Source: Bacillota bacterium (GTDB lineage Bacteria > Bacillota > Sulfobacillia > Sulfobacillales > Sulfobacillaceae). Taken from it: a stretch of DNA of 64,000 nucleotides. The translations under genes and the position numbers were made by a program. The stretch lies in NCBI GenBank assembly GCA_021784595.1, contig JAJYHT010000080.1:62001-126000 (forward strand). The letters are read 5' to 3'. Shown one piece after another: positions 15,199 to 24,639 of the stretch; positions within the stretch are counted from its first letter, which is position 1; every line of letters starts with the position of its first letter. The notes under the pieces were generated by a model. That model made no database searches and was not told the origin of the DNA. It was given only the letters and a program-made list of their open reading frames with translations.

Positions 15199-15514
15199 AA
15201 ATTTCGATGAAGATGTCTTCGTTTTCAATTCGGAGCGGGAACGTTCGTATGGGGGAAAATACCGGAAAATGCTTGGGTGCTCCGGTGCGGATATCGAACT
15301 GTCCGCCATGGCGAGGGCACGTGATAATGTAGCCGTTTTGGTCTCCCTCCGCGAGCGATGCTTCAGCATGCGTGCATAGATCATCGGTTGCAAAAATCTC
15401 GTCGTTCACCCGAAACAATGCAATGTCCTCGTTGTCAACGACGACGAGCATCGGCGCTCCTTCGTTAACATCAGACACCGATGCAACGCGTCTCCATTCT
15501 GCCACGTTATCCAA
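15197..15514 (-). CDS. Rieske-type [2Fe-2S] ferredoxin of the suf operon
   Basis: A 105-residue soluble Rieske protein. The cluster ligands are CTH (LCTHAEASL) and CPRH (CPRHGGQFD) in the standard C-x-H ... C-x-x-H order. It resembles the small ferredoxin subunits of ring dioxygenases and NirD, but as the last gene of the suf operon it probably feeds electrons to, or is a client of, cluster assembly. The start is a TTG at 15514 within the end of sufB, just after AAGGAG. Confidence 0.85.
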   Translation of the reverse strand: MDNVAEWRRVASVSDVNEGAPMLVVVDNEDIALFRVNDEIFATDDLCTHAEASLAEGDQNGYIITCPRHGGQFDIRTGAPKHFPVFSPIRTFPLRIENEDIFIEI

Positions 15515-16910
15515 TGGCTCCTTCCATTTCGAACTTGATGAGTCGGTTCATCTCAACTGCGAATTCCATCGGAAGTTCTCTGGTAAAGGGTTCGATGAAG
15601 CCCATAACTATCAACCTGGTGGCTTCTTCTTCAGTCAATCCTCTACTTGTTAGGTAAAACAACTGCTCTTCGCTCACTTTGGTAACCGTGGCCTCATGTT
15701 CCATCTCAACATTGCTGTCTGCCACTTCGCTGTAGGGCACGGTATCCGACGTGGAGGCGTTATCCATAATGAGGGTGTCGCACTTGACGTTCGACTTGCT
15801 GTGGTCGGCTCCTGGAGCGAAATGGACTAACCCGCGATAGGTCGTTTTGCCTCCGTGCTGGCTGATGGATTTGGAAACGATGGTAGACGTGGTATTGGGG
15901 GCGGCATGGATCATTTTGGCACCGGTATCCTGGTGCTGATCTTTTCCAGCCACGGCAATTGATAACACCATACCGCGCGCGCCTTCGCCAAGCAAGTACA
16001 CGGAGGGATATTTCATGGTGAGCTTTGAACCAATGTTGCCATCCACCCATTCCATGGTGGCGTTCTTATACGCCACTGCGCGCTTGGTCACCAGGTTATA
16101 CACGTTGGGAGCCCAGTTTTGAACCGTGGTGTAGCGCATGCGAGCCTCATCCTTGACAATGATTTCCACCACGGCCGAGTGCAATGACTCACTTGAATAG
16201 ATGGGCGCCGTGCATCCTTCCACGTAATGCCCAAAGGATCCTTCTTCGGCAATAATTAAAGTGCGTTCAAACTGTCCCATGTTTTCCGAGTTGATCCGAA
16301 AGTACGCCTGCATGGGCACATCACACGTTACACCCTTGGGAATGTATACAAACGAGCCGCCAGACCATACGGCCGAATTCAGCGCGGCAAATTTGTTATC
16401 CTCAGGAGGAATGATGGTTCCGAAATATTCACGAAGAATTTCCGGATACTCGCGCAGCGCGGAGTCGGTATCGGTGAAAATAATGCCCTTTTCTTGAAGA
16501 TCTTTGCGAATGCTGTGATAGACAACTTCCGACTCATATTGCGCCGAAACGCCCGCCAAAAATTTTCGTTCGGCTTCGGGAATGCCAAGCCGCTCAAAAG
16601 TGTCTTTAATGGCCTGGGGCACATCTTCCCAAGTCCGGCCCTGATTTTCTGAGGGCTTGACGTAATACACAATGTCATCGAAGTTTAACGTGTTCAGATT
16701 CCCACCCCAGTGAGGCATGGGCTTTTTAAAAAACACATCCAGTGCGTGGAGTCGAAAGTCCAGCATCCACTTGGGTTCCTTCTTAATCCTTGAAATTTCC
16801 TCTACGGTGCCACGACTGAGTCCCCGATTAAACTTCAGAACTCCTACGTTGCCGTCGTTAAAACCATATTGGTATTCCTCATTGACCAACGATTGTCTAG
16901 TGGTAGCCAT
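15507..16910 (-). CDS. sufB: Fe-S cluster scaffold protein SufB
   Basis: Core scaffold subunit of the SufBCD complex on which Fe-S clusters are built. At 467 residues it is full length, with the family's NYQYGF-like N-terminus ([11 protein letters not shown]) and the C-terminal beta-helix/helical region ([20 protein letters not shown], containing the conserved Cys, then [17 protein letters not shown]). Fifth gene of the leftward suf operon, 59 bp after sufU. Confidence 0.95.
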   Translation of the reverse strand: MATTRQSLVNEEYQYGFNDGNVGVLKFNRGLSRGTVEEISRIKKEPKWMLDFRLHALDVFFKKPMPHWGGNLNTLNFDDIVYYVKPSENQGRTWEDVPQAIKDTFERLGIPEAERKFLAGVSAQYESEVVYHSIRKDLQEKGIIFTDTDSALREYPEILREYFGTIIPPEDNKFAALNSAVWSGGSFVYIPKGVTCDVPMQAYFRINSENMGQFERTLIIAEEGSFGHYVEGCTAPIYSSESLHSAVVEIIVKDEARMRYTTVQNWAPNVYNLVTKRAVAYKNATMEWVDGNIGSKLTMKYPSVYLLGEGARGMVLSIAVAGKDQHQDTGAKMIHAAPNTTSTIVSKSISQHGGKTTYRGLVHFAPGADHSKSNVKCDTLIMDNASTSDTVPYSEVADSNVEMEHEATVTKVSEEQLFYLTSRGLTEEEATRLIVMGFIEPFTRELPMEFAVEMNRLIKFEMEGAIG

Positions 16911-16969
16911 GAATTTCCCTCCCTTAATCGGTTTATTTTTTTCGATGCGTAAGCTTTAGGTCTTGCTGT

Positions 16970-17413
16970 TCACTGTCGGTTCGGTGGCGATTCGTCAACA
17001 TCGTCGGAGAGAGCTTTCTCTAGTGCATTGTGCGCCAAAGTTGCGCATTTAACGCGGCTAGGAAACTGGGAAACACCCTGCAAAGCCTCTAAATCACCCA
17101 AACTCTCGCCATTATTGGCACCGGTTAGGAAGGCTTTGAATTGACGCGCCAACGCTCTAGCGTCTTCGATGCTTTTGCCCTTGACGGCTTCTGTCATCAT
17201 AGAAGCCGATGCCATGCTAATCGAGCACCCTTGACCCGCGAACCGAATGTCTGACACTTTGCCATCGTCCAACAGTAATTCAAGCTCGATTTGATCGCCG
17301 CAGGTGGGGTTCAGCATGCCCACAGTTTTGGTAGCGTGACCCAAATGTCCGCGGTTGCGGGGGTTTTGGTTATGGTCCAAAATAGTTTCCCGATACATGT
17401 CATCTAGATTCAT
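16970..17413 (-). CDS. sufU: Sulfur-transfer protein SufU
   Basis: Zinc protein of 147 residues that accepts persulfide sulfur from SufS. The zinc/sulfur ligands are C38 and D40 (NPTCGD), C63 (QGCSIS) and a third cysteine in VKCATLAHNAL. The spacer between the second and third cysteine has the length characteristic of SufU rather than IscU. The start overlaps the sufS stop. Confidence 0.93.
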   Translation of the reverse strand: MNLDDMYRETILDHNQNPRNRGHLGHATKTVGMLNPTCGDQIELELLLDDGKVSDIRFAGQGCSISMASASMMTEAVKGKSIEDARALARQFKAFLTGANNGESLGDLEALQGVSQFPSRVKCATLAHNALEKALSDDVDESPPNRQ

Positions 17414-18633
17414 CGTCGAAAATACCTCTTTGTTCCCTCAACGGCTTCTGTCAACCCATCAATATCCTCTTCTGTGTTGTAAAAATAGAAGCTAGCGCGG
17501 GCAGTGGATCCGACTCCTAGCCATTGCATAAGAGGTTGAGCGCAATGGTGTCCTGCACGAATTGCGACCCCTCGAGAGTCGAATACCTGCGCTACATCAT
17601 GAGGATGGATTTGGTCAATGTTAAATGCCACTAACCCGCTGCGGGGACGACTGGGCCCATAGACTGTGACCCCGTCCATCGATCGAAGACGGCGATAGGC
17701 TTCTTCGCCTAAATTGATGCTGTGACGGTAGATGTGGTCCATACCGACGCCTTCCAGATAGTGCACCGCAGCACCCAAGCCTATAGCTCCGGCAATATTA
17801 GGAGTGCCGCCTTCAAATTTTTCAGGCACCTCGGCCCACGTGGCATGTTCACGGTCCACAAAAGAAATCATTTCGCCGCCAAACATGATGGGGTCGCACG
17901 CTTCGAGCAAGGATAGTTTTCCCCATAACACGCCGATGCCGGTAGGGCCGCACATTTTGTGCCCCGAAAATGCGAGAAAATCAGCTCCCAAAGTTGCGAC
18001 ATCAGTAGGTTGGTGGGGCACGGATTGCGCGCCATCAACGACCATAATGGCGCCCACGGAATGAGCCATGGTCGCAATCTCTGATATCGGATTAATGGTG
18101 CCGAGCACATTGGAAATGGCTGACAATGCCACAATGCGGGTATGCTCGCCAATAACAGCCCGGGCTGCATCGCGTGTAATTTGGCCATCTGGCGTCAGCT
18201 CAATGAACTTTAAATGGGCTCCGGTACGCCGAGCAACCTCTTGCCATGGGATGAGATTGGAATGGTGCTCCATGGGCGAGACCACAATTTCATCGCCGGC
18301 AGTAAGAAACTTGTCTCCCCACCCACGGGCCACCAAATTCAAACTTTCGGTGGTACCGCGCGTAAAAACGACTTCTTCGGGTCGACGCGCATGGATGAAA
18401 CGCGCCACGCTTTCTCGGGCCTGGCTGTACAATGTCGTAGCCTCTTCGGCTAGCGTGTGCACACTGCGCAAGATGTTGGCGTTGTGTTGAGTATAGAAAT
18501 CGAGTTCAGCCTCGATAACTGACACCGGTTTTTGACTGGTCGCCGCCGAGTCGAGATAGACAAGACGATGTCCATTGATAGTTCTGGATAAAATGGGAAA
18601 GTCTAACTTGAGATCTGCCAGCGAACCGGTCAT
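17410..18633 (-). CDS. sufS: Cysteine desulfurase SufS
   Basis: Class V PLP aminotransferase fold, 407 residues; removes sulfur from cysteine and passes it to SufU. The PLP lysine is in SGHKMCGPTGIG and the persulfide cysteine is C364 in RAGHHCAQPLM, the group II arrangement. ATG 18633 is preferred over ATG 18663 because it overlaps the sufD stop (ATGA) and has AAAGGAAG upstream. Confidence 0.94.
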   Translation of the reverse strand: MTGSLADLKLDFPILSRTINGHRLVYLDSAATSQKPVSVIEAELDFYTQHNANILRSVHTLAEEATTLYSQARESVARFIHARRPEEVVFTRGTTESLNLVARGWGDKFLTAGDEIVVSPMEHHSNLIPWQEVARRTGAHLKFIELTPDGQITRDAARAVIGEHTRIVALSAISNVLGTINPISEIATMAHSVGAIMVVDGAQSVPHQPTDVATLGADFLAFSGHKMCGPTGIGVLWGKLSLLEACDPIMFGGEMISFVDREHATWAEVPEKFEGGTPNIAGAIGLGAAVHYLEGVGMDHIYRHSINLGEEAYRRLRSMDGVTVYGPSRPRSGLVAFNIDQIHPHDVAQVFDSRGVAIRAGHHCAQPLMQWLGVGSTARASFYFYNTEEDIDGLTEAVEGTKRYFRR

Positions 18634-19913
18634 TGGGCAATCTTCCTTTCCACAGCATTCCAAACGTCTTGACGCAGTGGACCCAAGGGAATCGCATCGA
18701 TGACCGGCGCTAGGAATCCCTGCACGATAAGGCGAACTGCTTCTGGCTTTGATAATCCGCGACTCATCAGGTAGAAAATGGTTGCCTCATCCACGGGCCC
18801 TGCACTGGCCGCATGCGCCGCGAAAACATCGTTTTCTTCAATTAAGAGCGACGGAATGGCATCGGCCCGCGCCGTATCAGAAAGCATCAAGATTTTCTCT
18901 TTTTGACGCCCGTCAGACCCTACTGCGCCTTTTTTAATGTCGGTAATCCCGGTAAACACACTGCGCGCTTCATTCTTCATAACACCGCGGGCGACCATCC
19001 GACTGGTCGTGTGGGGAGCTATATGGCGATCTATGGCAGTGTAGTCCTGATGTTGATTGGACGACCCAAAAAACACCGTCGTGCTTTCACTTTTGCCCCC
19101 TGGTTCGCCCAGTATGCTGAGATGTTCAGACACTACCAAACCGGCGCCAAACTCACCAATGTGCCAATTGACCACGGCATCTCGGCCCACTGTACATCCT
19201 CTGCGCACAAACACCTCAGCGGCGGGAGCGAGTTGCTGAATCGCGCCATAATGCATCACAGCGCCTTCCTTCAGGACTATTTCGGTGGCGGCGGACCATA
19301 AACTCTTGGCGGCGCCAGGTTCAGATAGATATTGTTCCACGATAACCACGCTTGATTCTTTATCCGCGATGATTAAATTGCGCGGTAAAATGCTAGTCGC
19401 CTGAGCATCGCCATAGTGCATGACGGTAATCGGTTCATCCAATGCAACTCGCGGAGGAATGTATACAAAGAGACCATCTTGCCACAATGCCCCGTTCAAG
19501 GCTTGGAATTTATCGACCTCATCGTTAATCACGGTTCCCAAATACTCTTGTACCAGTTGCGGAACGGACTGCACGGCGTCTTTCATGGATAAGAGAATAA
19601 CGCCTTTGTCCTTCCATGACTGAGGGATAGCGATTTGGACCACTCGCCCGTTAACCATGGCCAGATTGACTAATTTTAGCAACTCCGTTAAAGAGTCCGA
19701 TGCAAGAGCATCAGGTTGCACGGTGAGAATGGGAATACGGTCAAGCTTTCGATTTTTTAGCGGTGTGCGCTGCCTCACTGGCAGAGGCAAGGCCAAATAT
19801 GTGTCTGCCAAATGCAGACGCCGATTCATAAGCCAATTCGGTTCGTCGCGATGTTGCTCGGCGGCAAACTGGTGAAGTTGATTGGTGATTTTTATATCCG
19901 CCATCGAGGCCAT
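18630..19913 (-). CDS. sufD: Fe-S cluster assembly protein SufD
   Basis: Partner of SufB in the SufBC2D scaffold, 427 residues. The beta-helix core includes YIPPRVALDEPITV and the C-terminal region has the SufB/D signature SRGLSKPEAVRLIVQGFLAPV. ATG 19913 lies 8 nt after GGAGGAGA. The stop is coupled to sufS. Confidence 0.93.
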   Translation of the reverse strand: MASMADIKITNQLHQFAAEQHRDEPNWLMNRRLHLADTYLALPLPVRQRTPLKNRKLDRIPILTVQPDALASDSLTELLKLVNLAMVNGRVVQIAIPQSWKDKGVILLSMKDAVQSVPQLVQEYLGTVINDEVDKFQALNGALWQDGLFVYIPPRVALDEPITVMHYGDAQATSILPRNLIIADKESSVVIVEQYLSEPGAAKSLWSAATEIVLKEGAVMHYGAIQQLAPAAEVFVRRGCTVGRDAVVNWHIGEFGAGLVVSEHLSILGEPGGKSESTTVFFGSSNQHQDYTAIDRHIAPHTTSRMVARGVMKNEARSVFTGITDIKKGAVGSDGRQKEKILMLSDTARADAIPSLLIEENDVFAAHAASAGPVDEATIFYLMSRGLSKPEAVRLIVQGFLAPVIDAIPLGPLRQDVWNAVERKIAQ

Positions 19914-19934
19914 GTTGCAAATCTCCTCCCCGTC

Positions 19935-20699
19935 CTACACTTCATGTAATAATTCGGAGCGCACCCAATCGTATCCCTTGGCCTCTAGCTCTTTAGCCAA
20001 CGAACTATCGCCGGATTTTACGACCCGTCCATCCATCATAATGTGGACTACATCGGGCTTGAGGTAATTTAAAATTCTTTGATAATGGGTAATCACTAAT
20101 GCGCCGAAATCAGGACCGATTAACGAGTGCACCCCCATGGCGACTACTTTGATGGCGTCGATATCCAGTCCAGAGTCGATTTCATCCAAAATTGCGATGC
20201 GTGGCTTTAACATCAGCATTTGCAAAATTTCATTGCGCTTCTTCTCTCCACCGGAAAATCCTTCATTTAGATACCGATTGGAGAACTTAGGATCCATCTC
20301 TAAAAATCGCATGGCATCGTCAAGCTTATCGCGAAATTCTTTCAAAGGAATGGGCTTTCCCTCGCCACGTTGCGAGTTAATGGCTGTACGCAAGAAGTTG
20401 GCGGTAGTGACTCCAGAAATTTCACTCGGATATTGCATGGCTAAAAACAGTCCATGCCGCGCTCTTTGGTCAGTTCTCATAGCTAATACGTCTTGGCCGT
20501 CCAAAAGTACTTGCCCTGAAGTCACTTGATAATGTGGATGGCCCATCAAGGTTTGGGCTAACGAGGTTTTCCCGGTCCCATTGGGACCCATGATGGCATG
20601 AACCTCGCCGCCTTTCACCGACAAGGTCAACCCTTTTAAAATTGGTTTGCCATCAATTTCCACGTGCAAATCTTTTATCTCTAATACCGGCGTTGCCAT
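19935..20699 (-). CDS. sufC: Fe-S assembly ATPase SufC
   Basis: ABC-type ATPase of 254 residues that drives SufBCD. Walker A GPNGTGKTS, signature FSGGEKKRNEI, Walker B IAILDEIDSGLDIDA, all typical of SufC. First gene of the leftward operon sufC-D-S-U-B-ferredoxin; GGGGAGG precedes its ATG. Confidence 0.95.
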   Translation of the reverse strand: MATPVLEIKDLHVEIDGKPILKGLTLSVKGGEVHAIMGPNGTGKTSLAQTLMGHPHYQVTSGQVLLDGQDVLAMRTDQRARHGLFLAMQYPSEISGVTTANFLRTAINSQRGEGKPIPLKEFRDKLDDAMRFLEMDPKFSNRYLNEGFSGGEKKRNEILQMLMLKPRIAILDEIDSGLDIDAIKVVAMGVHSLIGPDFGALVITHYQRILNYLKPDVVHIMMDGRVVKSGDSSLAKELEAKGYDWVRSELLHEV

Positions 20700-20726
20700 G
20701 CTGGACCTCCCCTAAACCGCTCATTT

Positions 20727-20784
20727 CTGAGTAGTTTACTCAGTATTTCTATTCATAGTGTATCCCACCCTCTATAAAAGTCAA
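20727..20784 (-). promoter_or_regulatory. suf operon promoter with downstream palindrome
   Basis: On the minus strand: -35 TTGACT (20784-20779), 16-bp spacer, -10 TACACT (20762-20757). The palindrome CTGAGTAGTTTACTCAG (20743-20727), 7-bp arms, would lie about +8 to +24 in the transcript, a position suited to a repressor roadblock by an Fe-S-sensing Rrf2/SufR-type factor. The promoter and palindrome are seen; the regulator is unknown. Confidence 0.5.
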
Positions 20785-20846
20785 CCGTAGTAAGGTTTGG
20801 TAGCGGTGAAAAGGCAGGGTAAAACCTCCTGATCCTGTATAGCCCA

Positions 20847-20855
20847 TGGTATAAT
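20847..20855 (+). promoter_or_regulatory. Extended -10 promoter of yqeG
   Basis: TGGTATAAT combines a consensus TATAAT (20850-20855) with a TGn extension; no clear -35. It lies 33 bp before the GTG start. Confidence 0.5.
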
Positions 20856-20888
20856 TAAGCACACTGGGGGCGGAAAAGGAGGCGCGGC

Positions 20889-21389
20889 GTGATAAGTCTG
20901 TTGAAACCACACTTGTCGGTTGGTTCAATATTTGATTTAGATATTGGGATATTGCGCAAGAGAGGCTATCGGGGATTGATTATGGATCTTGACAACACAT
21001 TAGTAGCGTGGAATCATCCTGAAGCACCTCAAGAACTCCTGGACTGGCTGGCCAAAGTACGGCACTACGGAATTGACATGTGCATTGTATCTAACAATCT
21101 GGGTCGACGAGTTGAAGAATTTGCCGCTCAAATTGGGGTTTCCTTTATCGCCAAAGCGGCAAAGCCGCGACGGCGCGCTTTTCGCCTGGCAATGAGAAAA
21201 ATGGGAACGCATCGCGGGGATACGGCGGTAGTTGGTGATCAGGTTTTTACGGATATATTGGGCGGGAATCGATTGAAACTTTTTACTATTTTAGTAAGAC
21301 CAGTAGCGGCAGAAGAATTTTGGACCACCCGTTTGGTGCGTATGGTGGAACACCGCATGGTGCGAAGGCACCTTGCGCATCATTCCTAG
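20889..21389 (+). CDS. YqeG family HAD-IIIA phosphatase
   Basis: HAD-superfamily phosphatase of 166 residues. The nucleophile motif is MDLDNTLV (residues ~34-41), motif II is IVSNN, and motif III/IV is AKPRRRAF ... VVGDQVFTDILGGN. YqeG proteins are related to phosphatidylglycerophosphate phosphatases of the Gep4 type; the substrate here is not certain. GTG 20889 has AAGGAGG. Followed by aroE, as in many Firmicutes where yqeG precedes yqeH-aroE. Confidence 0.85.
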   Translation: MISLLKPHLSVGSIFDLDIGILRKRGYRGLIMDLDNTLVAWNHPEAPQELLDWLAKVRHYGIDMCIVSNNLGRRVEEFAAQIGVSFIAKAAKPRRRAFRLAMRKMGTHRGDTAVVGDQVFTDILGGNRLKLFTILVRPVAAEEFWTTRLVRMVEHRMVRRHLAHHS

Positions 21390-21482
21390 AAATTTAAGAA
21401 CTAGAATGGTTCTTTCCCTGCACGGTTAATCGTCGATAGAATGGGTTTTTGGCCTGCAGGATTAGATCGAGGAGGATTATCC

Positions 21483-22277
21483 ATTAGCGTCCGTGTCGCA
21501 CTTTACGCCGTGTTTGGCTCCCCAATAGCGCATTCCTTGTCACCGAAAATGCATAACGCTGCGTTTTTGCAGCATAGACCGGGACATTATTACGTTCCCA
21601 TTGAATCTTCGTCAGACAAGCTACCAGGAGACTTGGAGGCTTTTCGTCGGATAGGTGGTATGGGCGCTAATTTAACACGTCCTTTAAAAGAAGGGATTGT
21701 TCCGCATTTAGCCGACTATACTGACCGCGTAGCGAGGGCTAAAGCCGCTAATACCATCGTGTGGAGCTCTCGCGGTTGGCTCGGTGACAATACGGATATA
21801 TTGGCTCTGTCGGAAAAATTGCCCCCAGGACAGGGAAAAAGTGCCGTGATTTTGGGCTCTGGCGGTGTGGCCCGAGCTTCCTGGGTCGCTTTGTCAGATC
21901 GTGGCTATCAAGTCACTGTGATGGCTCGGCATCCCGATCAAGTATGGGCAGGCCCTGTGGTGGTGAGCTGGGATTGGCGATTTTTAGATAGTGGATTTGA
22001 CGTGTTGGTGAATGCGACTCCCGTAGGGCAGCAGGAGGAAGCTTCGGTTGAAGTCGGCGATCTGCCGCACTTAAACAAACCTGTGTTGATTGTCGACTGG
22101 GTGTACACACCGCGCTTAACGCCATTTATGAAATGGGCCCAATTGTACCCTGATGCACAGTTGATTGACGGACTGAGCCTTTTGATTGGACAGGCACGAT
22201 GGGCTTGGAACGTATGGTTCGGACAATTGGCGCCGGAAGGTATTTTCGAAGAGGCGGTGCGATGGCAGCCGCTATAA
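21483..22277 (+). CDS. aroE: Shikimate dehydrogenase, likely ATT start
   Basis: NADPH-dependent reduction of 3-dehydroshikimate. SLSPKMHN binds shikimate, ANLTRPLK carries the catalytic lysine (NVTxPxK in most), GDNTD carries the conserved aspartate, and LGSGGVARAS is the nucleotide loop. The only ATG (21441) has no ribosome site and adds 14 residues, whereas GAGGAGG (21468-21474) lies about 8 nt before ATT 21483, giving ISVRVALYAVFGSPIAHS, the normal N-terminus. No ATG, GTG or TTG occurs in frame there. Overlaps the prepilin peptidase gene by 16 bp. Confidence 0.88.
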   Translation: MSVRVALYAVFGSPIAHSLSPKMHNAAFLQHRPGHYYVPIESSSDKLPGDLEAFRRIGGMGANLTRPLKEGIVPHLADYTDRVARAKAANTIVWSSRGWLGDNTDILALSEKLPPGQGKSAVILGSGGVARASWVALSDRGYQVTVMARHPDQVWAGPVVVSWDWRFLDSGFDVLVNATPVGQQEEASVEVGDLPHLNKPVLIVDWVYTPRLTPFMKWAQLYPDAQLIDGLSLLIGQARWAWNVWFGQLAPEGIFEEAVRWQPL

Positions 22278-22855
22278 TGGCTATGGGGTGGTCGGCAGCC
22301 TTTTGGCTAGTCCCTGTGCAATGGTGGGGTGGGACAAAATCCATTGCCCGTTCCCTTCGCTGGGTGGCGACTTTTTTCGTGGCATTGGGGACTATCGGAT
22401 TGCAAGTATGGGTGTCTTCCCCCGATGTGTGGGTCACGGTGGGATACCTGGGGCTGTGGTTAGTGATCGCGATGGTCGACGCCACCGAGCGCATAATACC
22501 CAATCGATTGGTGTTGGGGTCGGCGCTCTGGACTGTGACGACTTATCCGTGGACACACTTTTTGCCGGTATCAGCGGCCGCTAGTGCCTTGGGTTTGGGA
22601 TTAACCTTCTTGTTGGTTCATGTGCTGACGCGGGGCGGGCTTGGCATGGGGGACGTCAAATATAGTGCGGCTATTGGGCTGGCACTGGGTTGGCCGCAGG
22701 GCCTTTTGGCCGCTGTGGCGGGAATTTGGGCAGGCGGATTGTACGCGCTCATCTTGGTGCTGGCGCATAAGGCAAAACGTCACGACAGTATACCGTTGGG
22801 ACCGTTTTTGGTCCTCGGGGGCCTGTTAGGCTTGCTGGGCACTCTTGGCCATTAA
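22262..22855 (+). CDS. Prepilin peptidase (A24 family), catalytic domain only
   Basis: Membrane aspartyl protease that trims prepilin-type signal peptides. The two catalytic aspartates are in VDATERIIPN and GLGMGDVKY (GxGD). About six membrane helices in 197 residues. The cytoplasmic zinc/methyltransferase domain of PilD/ComC is absent, so only cleavage and not N-methylation is expected. ATG 22262 follows GAGGCGG inside the end of aroE. No pilin genes in the window. Confidence 0.85.
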   Translation: MAAAIMAMGWSAAFWLVPVQWWGGTKSIARSLRWVATFFVALGTIGLQVWVSSPDVWVTVGYLGLWLVIAMVDATERIIPNRLVLGSALWTVTTYPWTHFLPVSAAASALGLGLTFLLVHVLTRGGLGMGDVKYSAAIGLALGWPQGLLAAVAGIWAGGLYALILVLAHKAKRHDSIPLGPFLVLGGLLGLLGTLGH

Positions 22856-22932
22856 AAGCTCATGAAGTTCTGACGGGATAGGCCAAAGTCTCTAGTGGCA
22901 GAAAATTTTGGGTTAAGGGAGCGAGTGACTCT

Positions 22933-24090
22933 ATGGCGCAATGGCGGTGGATGACAGCTGGGGAATCACATGGGCCGGGTTTAATGGGACTTATCGAAGG
23001 AGTGCCCGCGGGAGTGCCATTGACGCGGGATACCATTGATGCAGATTTGTCGCGTAGGCAACAAGGGTATGGGCGTGGGGGCCGAATGGCGATCGAACGT
23101 GATCAGGTGAAAATCTACGGCGGTGTTCGCCACGGACAAACCTTGGGCAGTCCGGTCGCATTATTGGTGGAGAATCGTGATTTTGCCAATTGGGCTGAGA
23201 GCATGTCTCCCGATCCTGGAACTCCCGACCGCGTTGTCACCAGGCCTAGACCTGGCCACGCCGACTTAGTGGGGGGGATCAAATATGGGCACCGTGATTT
23301 ACGCAACATATTGGAAAGAGCATCGGCGCGTGAGACGACAATGCGTGTGGCATTGGGTGCCGTAGCCCGAAGTTTTCTAAAAACGCTCGGGGTGACGGTG
23401 GTTGGACACGTGGTGTCCATTGGCTCTGTACATGTCACACCCGCACCGTGGTCCTTGGACGATTTTGCGCGTGCGGAGACTTCACCGGTACGAGTTCTCG
23501 ATCAGGAGGCCCAAGCCGCTATGATGGCTTTAATCGACGAAGCTAAGGCGGCTGGTGATACTTTGGGGGGCACTTTTGAGGTGATGGCCTTTGGATTGCC
23601 GGTCGGGCTAGGCAGCTACGTTCAATGGGACCGCCGTTTGGAATCCCAGTTGGCTGCGGCATTGCTGTCAATCCCCGCTATGAAGGCTGTGGAAGTAGGA
23701 ACAGGGTTTCAACAGGCAGATCAGGCAGGGTCTCAAGTGCATGATGCGATTTGGTGGAATGCCGACCAAGGTTTTACTCGACGCAGCAATCGCGCTGGCG
23801 GTCTCGAAGGTGGCATTACCACAGGAATGCCACTGACGGTTCGGGTAGGCATGAAGCCTTTATCGACCTTGATGTCTCCTTTGGGATCTTTCGACATAGA
23901 TTCCAAGGAACCCTTTTTGGCACAAGTGGAGCGCTCTGACGTGACGGCTGTGCCGGCGGCGGTCACCATTGGCGAAGCGATGGTTCTTCATGTGTTGGCC
24001 CAAGCTATGCTCGATAAATTTGGCGGCGACAGTGTGCAGGAAATTCAAGAACGATTGACTTCATGGAACGCCCATGTCCGCAAATTCTAA
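22933..24090 (+). CDS. aroC: Chorismate synthase
   Basis: FMN-dependent last step of the shikimate pathway, 385 residues. Signatures: GESHGPGLMGLIEGVPAG, the arginine-rich RRQQGYGRGGRM, RPRPGHADLVGGIKYGH and RSNRAGGLEGGI. AAGGGAG precedes ATG 22933. The 3' end overlaps aroK by 17 bp. Confidence 0.96.
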   Translation: MAQWRWMTAGESHGPGLMGLIEGVPAGVPLTRDTIDADLSRRQQGYGRGGRMAIERDQVKIYGGVRHGQTLGSPVALLVENRDFANWAESMSPDPGTPDRVVTRPRPGHADLVGGIKYGHRDLRNILERASARETTMRVALGAVARSFLKTLGVTVVGHVVSIGSVHVTPAPWSLDDFARAETSPVRVLDQEAQAAMMALIDEAKAAGDTLGGTFEVMAFGLPVGLGSYVQWDRRLESQLAAALLSIPAMKAVEVGTGFQQADQAGSQVHDAIWWNADQGFTRRSNRAGGLEGGITTGMPLTVRVGMKPLSTLMSPLGSFDIDSKEPFLAQVERSDVTAVPAAVTIGEAMVLHVLAQAMLDKFGGDSVQEIQERLTSWNAHVRKF

Positions 24091-24589
24091 GAGCCCTATT
24101 GTACTAACCGGTATGATGGGGGCGGGCAAGTCCACGGTGGGCACTCTGCTCGCCCGCCGGTTGGGATGGCCTTTTGTGGATTTGGATGAATTCATCATTG
24201 AGCGGATGGGCAAATCGATTGCAGAAATTTTTTTGCATGATGGAGAAGCTGTTTTTCGAGAGTGGGAACACCAGGCCTTAGAGGCGTGTTTGTCAGCGGC
24301 AAAATTCCAAGTCGTGGCGTTAGGTGGGGGAACGGTTGAACGCCAAGACAACCGTGAGTTGTTGCAACAGACCTTCGTGGTCTGGCTACAGGCACCGTTA
24401 AGTCTTTTGTATGCTCGGGTTTGTGATAGTGGACGACCGCTGGCAGCGGGCGGCTGGGAGCACTTTAAGATTCGCTACGACCAACGCACACCGTGGTTCC
24501 AGTCTTTGGCCCAGCTTACGGTGCAAGCAGGCTCTCTGTCTGCCCAAGACATTGCCGATAGCATTATTGATTTTTGGGATGACCTGTAA
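24074..24589 (+). CDS. aroK: Shikimate kinase
   Basis: ATP-dependent phosphorylation of shikimate, 171 residues. Walker A GMMGAGKST (residues ~13-21), substrate residues in DLDEFIIERMG and ALGGGTV, and the lid GRPLAAGG. Starts inside aroC, indicating translational coupling. Confidence 0.95.
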   Translation: MSANSKSPIVLTGMMGAGKSTVGTLLARRLGWPFVDLDEFIIERMGKSIAEIFLHDGEAVFREWEHQALEACLSAAKFQVVALGGGTVERQDNRELLQQTFVVWLQAPLSLLYARVCDSGRPLAAGGWEHFKIRYDQRTPWFQSLAQLTVQAGSLSAQDIADSIIDFWDDL

Positions 24590-24639
24590 GGAGAAGGTCT
24601 GTTGGGCAAGCTTTAACTGATAAAGGAGAGAGAATTAGG

